A DNA stretch of 64,000 nt from Sulfuritalea sp. (GTDB lineage Bacteria > Pseudomonadota > Gammaproteobacteria > Burkholderiales > Rhodocyclaceae). The position numbers and the translations under genes were made by a program. The stretch covers positions 1 through 64,000 of the forward strand of contig JALNZB010000017.1 in NCBI GenBank assembly GCA_023229545.1, in the 5' to 3' direction. How positions within the stretch are numbered: position 1 is the first letter of the stretch; every line of letters starts with the position of its first letter. The notes beneath the pieces are model-generated. The model searched no databases, had not been told where the DNA came from, and saw nothing but the letters and a program-made list of their open reading frames with translations. Below are positions 1-8,635 of this stretch, one piece after another.

Positions 1-2084
1 CCCACGCCGCCTTGTCCCGTGCCTTGCACCTGCATCGAGACCAGCGTGTTCAAGGTCACGTTGTTGATGTCCAGCGTGCCGCCATTGACCACCACCGAGG
101 AGGCGGTGTTCAGCGCCGCCGCATTGGTCACGCTCAGCGTGCCAGCGTTGACGTTGGTCGTGCCGGTGTAGTTGTTCAGCTGAGACAGAGTCAGGCTCCC
201 CACGCCGGTCTTCGTCAAGCCCCCCGAACCCGAAAATGCCGCAGACTGACTCGCTGCACCGGAATTATTGATGGTCAACAAGCCGCCCCCCGCGTCGATC
301 GCGGGGAGTGTCATGGTTACCGCATTGAGATTTATTGCGCCACCTGTTGATGACAGTGCACCGGCTCCCGTGATGCTGCCTGTCCCGCTTGGGGCACTCG
401 CATCATTCGCCGTGAGAGTAATAGCGCCGTTGTTGGTTGTAATGCCGGCAGTCAGAATAATGTTGTTACGCGCTTGAGCAGTAAGCCCAACCCCTGCTCC
501 CGCAATATTGACTGCGGTTTTAAAATCAATGTTGTTGGTTGCCTGTAAAGTAACCAGTGAACCTGCGGCATTAATCAGAGCAACGTCAACAGAGGAGGTA
601 GCTGGCGTTGTAATGGCTATGTCCGATGTAGCAAAGGCATCGACGTCTGCCAACGCTGCATCCGCAGAACCCGTAAGAACAACGTCAATATTGGTCGGAT
701 CAAGCAACCAATTACCCGCCCGCCCGGACGCCGTGCCTGCGTTTACGCGAATTCCCGCGACATCCAGAAAATGCGCCGAGGTTTCGACAAATCCGCCGTT
801 ACCGCCCTGTGCGCCGCCTTTAGCGGAGATCGAACCATGCGCGTGGGTCGAGTCATCCGCCCAAACAATAACCTTGCCGCCGTCACCCGTACCCACCGCA
901 TCAGCATTGATGCTCACGTCCTTGCCGACATAGGTCATGCTGGCGTTCTGCTCCGGGCCCTTGCCCTGGAAGTTGCCGCCGACCAGCGCCGTACCGCCAG
1001 CGCCGACTCCTGAAACATCGATCTTGGCGTGATCGAAGAGGCCGACCTTGTCGCCCAGTACCTTGACGGTGCCGCCGACCCCACCCTCACCCCTGCCCTC
1101 TCCCTGTGGGAGAGGGGGTAATCTGTTGGAGGCATCGAGGGTACCGGTAACGCTTACCACGCCCGAATTGCCGCCGCCCAGCCATATCTCGCCGTTGCGT
1201 GTTTCAAGGCTGCGGGCGCGGATGACGCCTTCATTGTTGAGCACGGTGGACAGCAATGCGTCCTTGGCCTGCGCGTTCATCACGACGCGGCCACCATCGG
1301 CGACCAAGACACCAGTGTTGTCGGCGCGCGCAGCGGCGGCGGGGAGGTTGACCTGGAAACTGAGCATCCCGTCGTGGTCGAAGTCGAGATTGACCGAGTC
1401 GCCGGCGGCGAGGCCGATGCTGCCGCCCGTGGCGGTGATGGTGCCGCTGTTGCTGACTTGCGGGGCGATGAGGGCGACGAAACCACCGTTGGCGATGTTG
1501 ATGCTGCCCTGATTTTCCACCGTACCGGCAGCGCCGACTTTCTCAAAACTGTACTTGCCGGCGACGAAATTGGCGTCGGAAATACCCAGCGAGGAGGCGA
1601 CCAGCCCGCCGACATCGACCTGCGCACCGGAAGCAAAGAGAATGCCTTGCGGATTGGTGAGGAATACCTGGCCGTTGGCTGTCATGCGTCCGTAGATGGA
1701 CGAGGCGCCGCCACCGAGAACACGATTGAGAATGACGGCGGAGCTGCTCGGTTGGGCAAAATTGACGTGTGCCTGACTGCCAATGTTGAAGCTGTCCCAA
1801 TTGACGATGGCGCTGCTGGTGGACTGCGTGACATCCATGCGCGGGCCGCTGGTGCTGATCGCGGCTTGCCCGACCGTCACCTGGCCGCCGGTTGGCAAGG
1901 CATTGGGGGCCGGAGCGGCGGCACCCGCCGAAGCGGCGCCGAGGGCGAGCATGCCGGCAGCGGTCACCACGCCGGAGGCGCGCTTGCCACGCGTGCGGGC
2001 AAACTCGGCGACAGCGATCCAGGTGTTGTGCAGTTCGCTCCAGACCAGACGATAGGCGCGATTCATGGCGGCGTGGTTGAACAT
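1..2084 (-). CDS. Two-partner secretion exoprotein TpsA (filamentous hemagglutinin type), 3' end beyond window
   Basis: Open from the ATG at 2084 to the window edge without a stop, at least 694 residues. GAGGA lies about 9 bases before the start. The N-terminus is an extended signal peptide (ESPR): residues 7-34 have the pattern NRAYRLVW then basic residues, followed by a hydrophobic stretch and an Ala-rich cleavage region near 50-58. The TPS secretion domain follows, with NRVLGG at 120-125 and NPQGI at 144-148, the motif used for recognition by the TpsB pore. After it come beta-helix passenger repeats rich in Gly, Ala, Asn and Thr, and one autotransporter-type repeat (GLTKTGVGSLTLS) near the window edge. 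Its TpsB partner is immediately upstream on the same strand. The protein should be secreted to the cell surface or medium. Ligand or activity cannot be read. A palindromic element interrupts the passenger in frame. Confidence 0.93.
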   Translation of the reverse strand, partial: MFNHAAMNRAYRLVWSELHNTWIAVAEFARTRGKRASGVVTAAGMLALGAASAGAAAPAPNALPTGGQVTVGQAAISTSGPRMDVTQSTSSAIVNWDSFNIGSQAHVNFAQPSSSAVILNRVLGGGASSIYGRMTANGQVFLTNPQGILFASGAQVDVGGLVASSLGISDANFVAGKYSFEKVGAAGTVENQGSINIANGGFVALIAPQVSNSGTITATGGSIGLAAGDSVNLDFDHDGMLSFQVNLPAAAARADNTGVLVADGGRVVMNAQAKDALLSTVLNNEGVIRARSLETRNGEIWLGGGNSGVVSVTGTLDASNRLPPLPQGEGRGEGGVGGTVKVLGDKVGLFDHAKIDVSGVGAGGTALVGGNFQGKGPEQNASMTYVGKDVSINADAVGTGDGGKVIVWADDSTHAHGSISAKGGAQGGNGGFVETSAHFLDVAGIRVNAGTASGRAGNWLLDPTNIDVVLTGSADAALADVDAFATSDIAITTPATSSVDVALINAAGSLVTLQATNNIDFKTAVNIAGAGVGLTAQARNNIILTAGITTNNGAITLTANDASAPSGTGSITGAGALSSTGGAINLNAVTMTLPAIDAGGGLLTINNSGAASQSAAFSGSGGLTKTGVGSLTLSQLNNYTGTTNVNAGTLSVTNAAALNTASSVVVNGGTLDINNVTLNTLVSMQVQGTGQGGV
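1080..1119. repeat. Small palindromic dispersed-repeat-like element inserted in frame in tpsA
   Basis: The plus strand reads CCCTCACCCCTGCCCTC followed by TCCCTGTGGGAGAGGG, with a CCCTCTCCC/GGGAGAGGG hairpin core. Similar sequences are known as common intergenic repeats in proteobacteria. Here it lies inside the tpsA reading frame and encodes residues about 322-335 (LPPLPQGEGRGEGG), whose composition is unlike the flanking beta-helix (GTLDAS before, GGTVKVLGDKVGL after). I checked codon by codon that no stop or frameshift results. Confidence 0.75.
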
Positions 2085-2181
2085 GATGGGGTCCTCTTGC
2101 TTTGGGTGCGCGCCGACCTAGACGGAGTCTGGCCGGCGCAATGACGTTTTCCGGGCGAATGGCACGGCGACGCCTTGCGAA

Positions 2182-3897
2182 TCAGAAAAACTTGTTGAAC
2201 TGAAAGTAGAAAAGCGGGTAGCGCAACAGGTGATCCGCCGTAGCCCGTGTGGTGTCACGGAAAGCCATGGTTCCGCGCAGATACCAGTCGTTCGGCACTT
2301 CCCAATTGATGCCTATGCCGGGGCCAGCAATACGCCGACGCAATTCGGTACCCAGCGCAATGTCTTGCGCACTGGGAATCTTGATCAGAATCGATCGTCC
2401 GAAGTCGTAGAAAGCGGTCATGACGAGAGTACCGGGCAAACTGTCTTCATACGGCAAGCGATAGCGCGTTTCGAGCGTGGCGAAGTAGCCTTCGTCGCCC
2501 GAGCCCTCGCCTTGCGGATAGGCCCGAACGGCATTGGGGCCACCGAGGCTGAACTTTTCGCTGGGGTCGAGATTCTTGTTGGTGAATTGCTGGCTGAAGG
2601 CGCCGTAGAGCGCCAGCCGTTCGGAAACCGCCTGCAAGCGCGACAGGGTGAGATTGGTCTTGGAGAACATGCGCTCATTCAAGCGGTCAGCCGTTACTGT
2701 GGGGTCCGCGTACTTGAGTTCTCCCAAGGTGTAAGCGATATTGAAAATGTTGATGCCGCCGCCAAACACGCGATCACGGAAATCGCCGGAAAGACTGAGC
2801 GAACTGACATCGTTGATCTTCCTTACCTCTTTGCCGCTGGCCTGCTGGATGTCTCGCAATTTGCGCTTGTCGTACTGGAAAATCGTCAGCAAATTGGTGT
2901 TGCGGGAACGGATAAACGGGTGAATGGCTGTCACCGATTCGACTTCTGCATTGCCGCTGGCCTTCAGCGCCTCAAACTGCGAAGTCCCCAAGCGATATTT
3001 CAGTTCCGAATATGCCGCGCCGATCTTGCTGCCCCACGGCCCCACCGGAATAAGGGCAGACATCCGGGCAAAACGCAGGTTGCCATCGATGGCATTGGTC
3101 GCGCGAAGACTGAGCAACTCGCCCAGACCCATCAGACTATTGGCATCCACCCCGGCACCGGCCCGATGCTGGCCCGTATAGATCGAGCCGTTGGCGTCGA
3201 AGTCGAGGTTGGCGTCGAAGGCCTTGCTGCGACTGACCTTGATGGTCAGATCGGCGGTTCCCGGCGTTGCGCCGGGAGAAAAGCTGCTGCGCGCCACGAG
3301 ACCGCGCAGATCATGGATCTGGAACAGGGCGCGCTCGACATCGGAGGTCTGGATCAGTCCGCCTTCTTGCAGCGAATTGAGGTAGGACTCCAGCAGGGAG
3401 CGACTGATGGACACGTCGGGATCGACTTCGAGACGGACTTTGCCGAGACGCCCTTCGAGAACCCGCAACTCAACGATGCCGTCGGCAATCTTTTGTTCGG
3501 GAACGACGACATCGGCGAGAAAGTAGCCGCGCCCGGCAAGCTCCCGCTTGACCGCCGCAGCGGCATCAAGCAGATCCTGAAAGCGCTTGTTGGGGCCGAT
3601 AAAGGGAGCCAGCACTTCTTTCAATTCGGCTTCCTGCACAACCGTCATGCCGGTGATGCGAAACCCCTTGATGTCGAGCCGCATGCCTTCGACATCGGTG
3701 ATGGCTTTGGCTCGGGAAAAGGTGTCATCGATCTTGAGTCCTGGATCGGGGCGTACCACCGCCGGGGGCACCGTTTGCAGAATGTCGCCAGCGCCAGGAA
3801 CTGCCTGCCCGAAAGCGGCGCCGCAATACAACACCAGCGCCGTACCGACACCCCGAAAACGCCACGGCCTTGTGCCCGGCAATTGTTCCATGTTCAT
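2182..3897 (-). CDS. TpsB outer-membrane transporter, ShlB/FhaC/HecB family
   Basis: 571 residues from ATG 3897, chosen because GAGGTGA sits 8 bases upstream and the frame then begins with a signal peptide (basic, then a hydrophobic stretch ending near AAFGQA). The open frame extends 27 codons upstream but without these signals. Domains in order: signal peptide, a plug/linker segment, two POTRA-type segments (about 65-215, including DIKGFRITGM and FLADVVVPEQ), then a long region of alternating beta strands ending in aromatic residues (FYFQFNKFF), typical of an Omp85/TpsB 16-strand barrel. It is the expected export pore for the downstream TpsA gene, 97 bases away. Length is normal for the family. 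No frameshift seen. Confidence 0.95.
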   Translation of the reverse strand: MNMEQLPGTRPWRFRGVGTALVLYCGAAFGQAVPGAGDILQTVPPAVVRPDPGLKIDDTFSRAKAITDVEGMRLDIKGFRITGMTVVQEAELKEVLAPFIGPNKRFQDLLDAAAAVKRELAGRGYFLADVVVPEQKIADGIVELRVLEGRLGKVRLEVDPDVSISRSLLESYLNSLQEGGLIQTSDVERALFQIHDLRGLVARSSFSPGATPGTADLTIKVSRSKAFDANLDFDANGSIYTGQHRAGAGVDANSLMGLGELLSLRATNAIDGNLRFARMSALIPVGPWGSKIGAAYSELKYRLGTSQFEALKASGNAEVESVTAIHPFIRSRNTNLLTIFQYDKRKLRDIQQASGKEVRKINDVSSLSLSGDFRDRVFGGGINIFNIAYTLGELKYADPTVTADRLNERMFSKTNLTLSRLQAVSERLALYGAFSQQFTNKNLDPSEKFSLGGPNAVRAYPQGEGSGDEGYFATLETRYRLPYEDSLPGTLVMTAFYDFGRSILIKIPSAQDIALGTELRRRIAGPGIGINWEVPNDWYLRGTMAFRDTTRATADHLLRYPLFYFQFNKFF

Positions 3898-4116
3898 TGC
3901 GTCTATCACCTCACAAATCGGGATGTCAACCTGTTTGCCGCACTCTACTTTGAGCACCATAAAACGGCAACGGACCAATTCTTACAAGCTATCACTTGGC
4001 GCACCGGCCAAGGCAATGCATTTGACCCTATTTAAGCCCGCCAAATCAATAGAATTATCGAATGCTGTTGTTGTTGCACCACAGGCTTGGAACCAGTAAC
4101 TTTACGAACTTGCATG

Positions 4117-5001
4117 TCAGTAGCCACGGGTCGGCAGCCGGGGCGGAGGTTGGTAACCAAGATCGAGCGCCTTTTTCTCGAACCGGGCGACATCCGCAAT
4201 GAAACCGTCGCGGTTGTAGATCTCCGCCAGCTCCCAGCTCGCCACGCCGCTGCCCAGTTCAGCGGAGAAATGCAGCCATTGCTCCATCCGCCGGAGACTG
4301 GCGTCAACACCCGCCGTGCCAGTCTTGTAGGCGAGGGCAATGCCATATGCCGCGTCCTTGTCGCCGCGCACAGCCTTGCGCAGATTTTCGCGGTAGGCAC
4401 TGTCGCCCACGGCGTCTTCAAAAAAATCCCCGGAAAGACCGGCCGAGCGCTGAATTTCCAGCGCCTGGCGAGCGCTCGCCGCAACAACTCCGACCTGGTG
4501 CGTGAACTGGCTGGCGGGAAAGTCACGCTCGAATTGCTCACACAACACGATCAGGCTGGCGGGCCGCAGCGCTGTCTGGATTTCCTGCCAGCGGGCCTCC
4601 ATTCCGGTGGGGTCGTTCTTAACTGCAGCCGACCGCTGCAGATTATCGAATCGCCGCAATTTTGGCCGGACCACCTTGATGTTGGCCGGGGTCTTGGGTC
4701 GAGGCTCGGCTGTGAGTTGAGGCTTGGCCTTGACCTTAGCCTTGGCTTTGGGCTGATGCTTGATCCGACTCTTGGGCTTGGATTTTTGAATCCGATGTTT
4801 CACGGCCCCCTTCCGGACGCGATCAGTCGCATTCCTGGGAGGAGCGCCCGCCTCCTCGCGGACGAGGGCAGCAGGAGTTGCCGGCTGAATCCCACCAACC
4901 CACGCGCGGGTCTGGGCGAGTGCCGTACCCACGCCCATCGCCATCGCCATAACGATGCACCATGATGCGCTCCGGCCAAAGCCAGCCGCCTCAGTAGCCA
5001 C
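4117..5001 (-). CDS. Exported Sel1-like tail protein, duplicate of the neighbouring caspase C-terminus
   Basis: About 294 residues if GTG 5001 is the start. That start gives a good signal peptide (Arg, then a hydrophobic run ending ALAQ) and overlaps the upstream stop by 11 bases. ATG 4950 is an alternative but leaves almost no n-region, and neither start has a clear ribosome site. Residues about 50-110 are a Lys/Pro/Ala-rich linker (KPKSRIKHQPKAKAKVKAKP). The last 159 residues align without gaps to the tail of the caspase-like protein just upstream, about two thirds identical by my count, and both end PPPRL.TRGY. The tail resembles Sel1/TPR helical repeats (EQWL.F.AELG.G.ASWELAEIYN). No catalytic motif is present. 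It probably serves as a binding or adaptor copy in the same periplasmic system. Function unknown. Confidence 0.8.
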   Translation of the reverse strand: MATEAAGFGRSASWCIVMAMAMGVGTALAQTRAWVGGIQPATPAALVREEAGAPPRNATDRVRKGAVKHRIQKSKPKSRIKHQPKAKAKVKAKPQLTAEPRPKTPANIKVVRPKLRRFDNLQRSAAVKNDPTGMEARWQEIQTALRPASLIVLCEQFERDFPASQFTHQVGVVAASARQALEIQRSAGLSGDFFEDAVGDSAYRENLRKAVRGDKDAAYGIALAYKTGTAGVDASLRRMEQWLHFSAELGSGVASWELAEIYNRDGFIADVARFEKKALDLGYQPPPRLPTRGY

Positions 5002-6454
5002 GAGTGGCCAGCCGGGGTGGGGGACGGTAGCCAAGGTCGAGCGCCTTTTTCTCAAACCTGACCGCATCGCCAAGTTGTCCGCTGTGGTTATAAATCTCCG
5101 CAAGCTCCCAGCTCGCAATGCCGTTGCCCAGTTCTGCGGCGAAGCGCAACCACTGCTCTGTCCGGCGCAGATTGGCCGCCACGCCTGAGATGCCGTCCCG
5201 ATAGGCGATGGCTATCCGGTGCGCCGAGTCCTTGTCGCCGCGCAACGCCTTGATAAGATCGTCACGATAGTCCCTGTCGCCAGCCGATTCCTCGAAAAGA
5301 TCGCTGGACAGCCCAGCCGACCGCTGGCTATCCAGCGCCTGGCGAGCGCCGGCGATAATCACCCGAATCTGCTGACTGAATTCGCTGGTGGGAAAATCAC
5401 GTTCGAAGTCCTCGCACAAGCGAATCAACCGCGCCGGCCTGAGAGTCACTTGAATGACCTGCCAACGTGGCTCCGTCTTGCTTGGATCGGCTCCGGTTGG
5501 CGACACAAGCTGTTGTTTCTTGCGATCGGATCGTCGCAATTCGAGTTGTCGATTGCGGATCACAAACCGGCCGCGCAGGTTGGTGGTGCTTTCCGGAAAC
5601 TGGGGTGGGATCGTTATCTTGACCTTGTCGAACTCCGCCTTGACGCGGGATTGACAATCAATGGCGGCGATCCGGAACAAGTCATCGATCGGCGTCACGC
5701 CATTGGCATCCTTCAGGACATCAACCAGGGCACCGACAAAGAAGGTATTGCGATCCGGGCTGACGGGCGCCAAAGCAGGACGCCCGGCACGAGTGGCGAA
5801 AAAAACCAGCGTACCCTCGGGAGCCACTATCTGATTAAAGTCGTCTACACCCTTGCGAATCGTAGGGTCGGTGCGGCAGGCATCGATCAGCGCGATGCTG
5901 ATACCGGGATAACGCTGCGGCAGGGCGACGAGAATATCTTCGTTCAACCGCAGGGACGAACTCAGCGCTTTTTCGGACGATGGATCCACGCCCGCCGGTA
6001 CCAGATAGTTCCGACCAGCCGACTGAAACCCATGGCCGCAAAAATAAAACACCGCGGCGAGTGAGCCCGGCAGGTTCTTTTCAGCTTCGCCGCGCAATTG
6101 CGCGTTGAACTCCGCCAGCACCCGTGTCATCGCCGCCGCATCAAGGTCCCGGTAGTCCTTTACCTTGAATTCGTAGTACTCAAGAACATCCTTGAGATCT
6201 GCCACGTTCTTGTGCGCCGGGGCAATATCCTTGCGGTTCGGGTAATCCCGGTTGCCGATCAGCAAGGCATACTTGGCACGCGGCACAAAAGCGTCCTGAA
6301 TCGGGTCGCCACCCGTTTGCGCGAACAACTCGGGAGAAACCGGCAGGGCTCCCAGTGCCAACCCGGCACCACCACCAAGCAGCAAGCTACGACGCTGCGC
6401 GCTACGCGGAGCCCCCAACACCAACGGTATCTTTTGCGGTCCGCCGCTTGTCAC
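4991..6454 (-). CDS. Tat-exported caspase-like (peptidase C14) protein with Sel1-like tail
   Basis: 487 residues. Residues 19-45 form a twin-arginine signal (AQRRSLLLGGGAGLALGALP). Residues about 60-300 are a caspase/metacaspase p20-like domain: YALLIGNRDY at the first strand, the catalytic His in FYFCGHGFQ (H141) and the catalytic Cys in LIDACRTDP (C193), so the dyad is intact. Residues about 330-487 form the Sel1-like helical tail that is repeated in the next gene. The start overlaps the stop of the preceding caspase-FGE gene by four bases (ATGA), so the two are translationally coupled. The twin Arg predicts a folded protein exported to the periplasm, possibly with processing or a partner cargo. 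The substrate is not evident. The family often acts as Arg/Lys-specific proteases or as conflict effectors. Confidence 0.88.
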   Translation of the reverse strand: MTSGGPQKIPLVLGAPRSAQRRSLLLGGGAGLALGALPVSPELFAQTGGDPIQDAFVPRAKYALLIGNRDYPNRKDIAPAHKNVADLKDVLEYYEFKVKDYRDLDAAAMTRVLAEFNAQLRGEAEKNLPGSLAAVFYFCGHGFQSAGRNYLVPAGVDPSSEKALSSSLRLNEDILVALPQRYPGISIALIDACRTDPTIRKGVDDFNQIVAPEGTLVFFATRAGRPALAPVSPDRNTFFVGALVDVLKDANGVTPIDDLFRIAAIDCQSRVKAEFDKVKITIPPQFPESTTNLRGRFVIRNRQLELRRSDRKKQQLVSPTGADPSKTEPRWQVIQVTLRPARLIRLCEDFERDFPTSEFSQQIRVIIAGARQALDSQRSAGLSSDLFEESAGDRDYRDDLIKALRGDKDSAHRIAIAYRDGISGVAANLRRTEQWLRFAAELGNGIASWELAEIYNHSGQLGDAVRFEKKALDLGYRPPPRLATRGY

Positions 6455-8499
6455 GGTAAAGAACGTGCAGCCCGAAAACCCAGATTGTCGTGTCGCTCAT
6501 CTTTCGATTCGCGATCCCGATAGGCGCTACGCACCGTGGCTGGCGTGCTGTTCCAGGCGCCGCCACGAAATGCGCGTTCGGTGCAGGCTCCGGAAAGACG
6601 CGCCTGCGCCAATTCTGGTGCGCCGGCGTGGCCTTCGTTCCAGCAGTCCTCGACCCACTCCCAAGCATTGCCCAGCATGTCGTGCACACCGAAGGAATTG
6701 GCCGGGAAACGGCCTACCGGCGAGGTATATTTGGATCCATCGGAACACGGAAACATTGGCATCCCCGGTGACACGCCCTTTATCGACGTATCGGCGACGC
6801 TGGCGTAACGACAGACGGCGGCGTCATCGGTTTCGGCCCAGTGTCGCTTGCCGGTGCTTCCGGCGCGGGCGACGTACTCCCACTCCGCCTCGTTCAGCAG
6901 CCTGTACTTCTTGCCGGTTTTCTTGCTCAACCATGCAACATAAGCCTGCGCGTCGTCCCAACTGACGCAGACTACAGGCTCGTCGTCGTTCTGCTCAAAA
7001 CCCGGATTTTCCCAGGTCGCCTTCGGGTTCTTGTGGAAACGGCCACCAATGGTTGAATGGCACCCCACCTTGCGTGGGCGATCCGTTTCGATGGAAAACG
7101 CCGCATACTGGGCGCGGGTGACTTCGAACTTGCCAACCGCAAAGGGGCCCGCCACCCGCACGCGATGGGGCGGCTCCTCGTCGGGCTCGCGAGGCTTCTG
7201 GTCCGGCCCGCTGCCCATCACATACTCCCCCCCCGGTACCGTCACGAGTTCGGGACATTGCGGACAATCCCGGATCGGGGTTCCGCTAGCCGGTGCCGCG
7301 CCTGCGTTCGCTACCGCGACAATGGCAGGCGGCGGCGACAGAACCGGCGCCGGCGTCGCCAAAGCCAGTTGCGCCGGTATGGGTGGAGTGGGCGAAGCGG
7401 CCGAAGCGGGACGTGCCGCCTTTACGGGCGCCGGCAGCACACCGCCGTACTTTGTCACCATCCAGCGGGCGTAGGCCGCGTGTTGCGCGCCGGAGAAATT
7501 CTCCAGATAGCCGAGGTAATCTGCGGGATTCCGGCTGTCCTTGATCCGATCCCAGTGGGCCTTCTCCTGCACCGGGTCGTAAGGCGCCCCCTCTTCTTCG
7601 GCAGCCGCTTCATGCATTGCCGCCGCTGGTTGGACCGGATGCTTCAGCGCCGCAAGGTCTTCGGAGACGTTGAAATGAAACTCGCCAACCACCGAACTCG
7701 ACGTCCACGGCACTTGTTCGCCGTTGGTTTCCTGCACCACACTCGAGCGTACCCGACCGAAAACCTTATCAATGTCCGTATCCTTGGTTTCAAGCGAGCG
7801 CAACAGATGCTTGGTGTAAAGACCATTTCGACCACCGCCATCAGACGCCGTGGAACCGGGCGAGGTGGCGTAGGCGATGAATGTTCCTTTTTCCGCACGG
7901 CCGACGTTCATCACGCCCAAGCCTTTGTTAGCCGAACGCTTGGCCGTTTGGAATGGATTATTGCGGCAGGCATCGAGAATCACGACATTGATTCGATTGC
8001 CCGCCTCGGCCATGCGCGACAGAACATACTCGGCACTGACCGACCGGTAGGCGATGTCGGCTTCGCTGTCGAAGCTAATGTCCACCGGAAGCAGGAAGTT
8101 CTGATCCTTCAACTGGATACCGTGACCGGCAAAGAAGAACAGGCCGATTCCACCTTTCTGCAGGTATTTGGCGAAGATTTCGACCGCCTCCTTCAGGCCG
8201 CGCTCGCCGACGTTTTCGCGCACCAGAACGTTGAATCCCTGCTTCTCCAGCGCATTCGCCAGATCACTGGCATCGTTCGCTGGATTTTCAAGCGGCGCCG
8301 ACTTGTAGTCGGAGTTGCCGATGATCAGGGCCACGCGAGCCTCGGGAGACGCGGGCTTGGCGGCCAGATCGCGATCCTGCCCCACCGCCGCAGTCGCGAG
8401 GCCGACAAAGGCCGCAACGGCGGCGCAGATACGGACGCACTGCCGCGCCGCGACACCCAATTTTGCGCACCTTGACCTGAATAAGTCTCTGATCGGCAT
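6451..8499 (-). CDS. Exported caspase-like protease fused to a formylglycine-generating-enzyme-type domain
   Basis: 682 residues. Residues 1-41 are a signal peptide (hydrophobic run then AAVGQ). Residues about 53-280 are a caspase/C14 domain with VALIIGNSDY, catalytic His in FFFAGHGIQ (H126) and catalytic Cys in ILDACRNNPF (C178). Residues 290-412 form an Ala/Pro-rich linker. Residues about 413-680 are an FGE-sulfatase (SUMF1-like) fold: VPGGEYVMGSG, the EVTRAQYAAF segment, LNEAEWEYVARAG, NAWEWVEDCW and RAFRGGAW...LGFRAARS. Such domains often serve as binding modules rather than as sulfatase activators, and no sulfatase gene is present here. It is first in a tight three-gene run with the second caspase and the tail duplicate. 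Role inferred: a regulated periplasmic protease tied to the secretion pair downstream. Confidence 0.9.
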   Translation of the reverse strand: MPIRDLFRSRCAKLGVAARQCVRICAAVAAFVGLATAAVGQDRDLAAKPASPEARVALIIGNSDYKSAPLENPANDASDLANALEKQGFNVLVRENVGERGLKEAVEIFAKYLQKGGIGLFFFAGHGIQLKDQNFLLPVDISFDSEADIAYRSVSAEYVLSRMAEAGNRINVVILDACRNNPFQTAKRSANKGLGVMNVGRAEKGTFIAYATSPGSTASDGGGRNGLYTKHLLRSLETKDTDIDKVFGRVRSSVVQETNGEQVPWTSSSVVGEFHFNVSEDLAALKHPVQPAAAMHEAAAEEEGAPYDPVQEKAHWDRIKDSRNPADYLGYLENFSGAQHAAYARWMVTKYGGVLPAPVKAARPASAASPTPPIPAQLALATPAPVLSPPPAIVAVANAGAAPASGTPIRDCPQCPELVTVPGGEYVMGSGPDQKPREPDEEPPHRVRVAGPFAVGKFEVTRAQYAAFSIETDRPRKVGCHSTIGGRFHKNPKATWENPGFEQNDDEPVVCVSWDDAQAYVAWLSKKTGKKYRLLNEAEWEYVARAGSTGKRHWAETDDAAVCRYASVADTSIKGVSPGMPMFPCSDGSKYTSPVGRFPANSFGVHDMLGNAWEWVEDCWNEGHAGAPELAQARLSGACTERAFRGGAWNSTPATVRSAYRDRESKDERHDNLGFRAARSLP

Positions 8500-8635
8500 C
8501 GATAATTGCTCGAAGAAATAGGCTCTGCCTACAAAACGCGACGCTCGATTATCCCACTCAAATTGGAATTTTCAATCCTTTACCCCAACTTCGACACGCG
8601 TCGACCTTGCTGGTTCGCGCCGAAGTGGCGGACCG

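Noticed and set aside
935..1135. Possible frameshift of tpsA at the palindromic element
   Set aside because: Codon-by-codon reading shows that the tpsA frame passes through the element without stop or shift. The short open frame seen here is an alternative frame.
2230..4035. 601-residue plus-strand open frame opposite tpsB
   Set aside because: Antisense shadow in GC-rich DNA. The minus strand encodes a complete TpsB with signal peptide, POTRA and barrel, while the plus frame gives a His/Gln/Arg-rich product with no domain.
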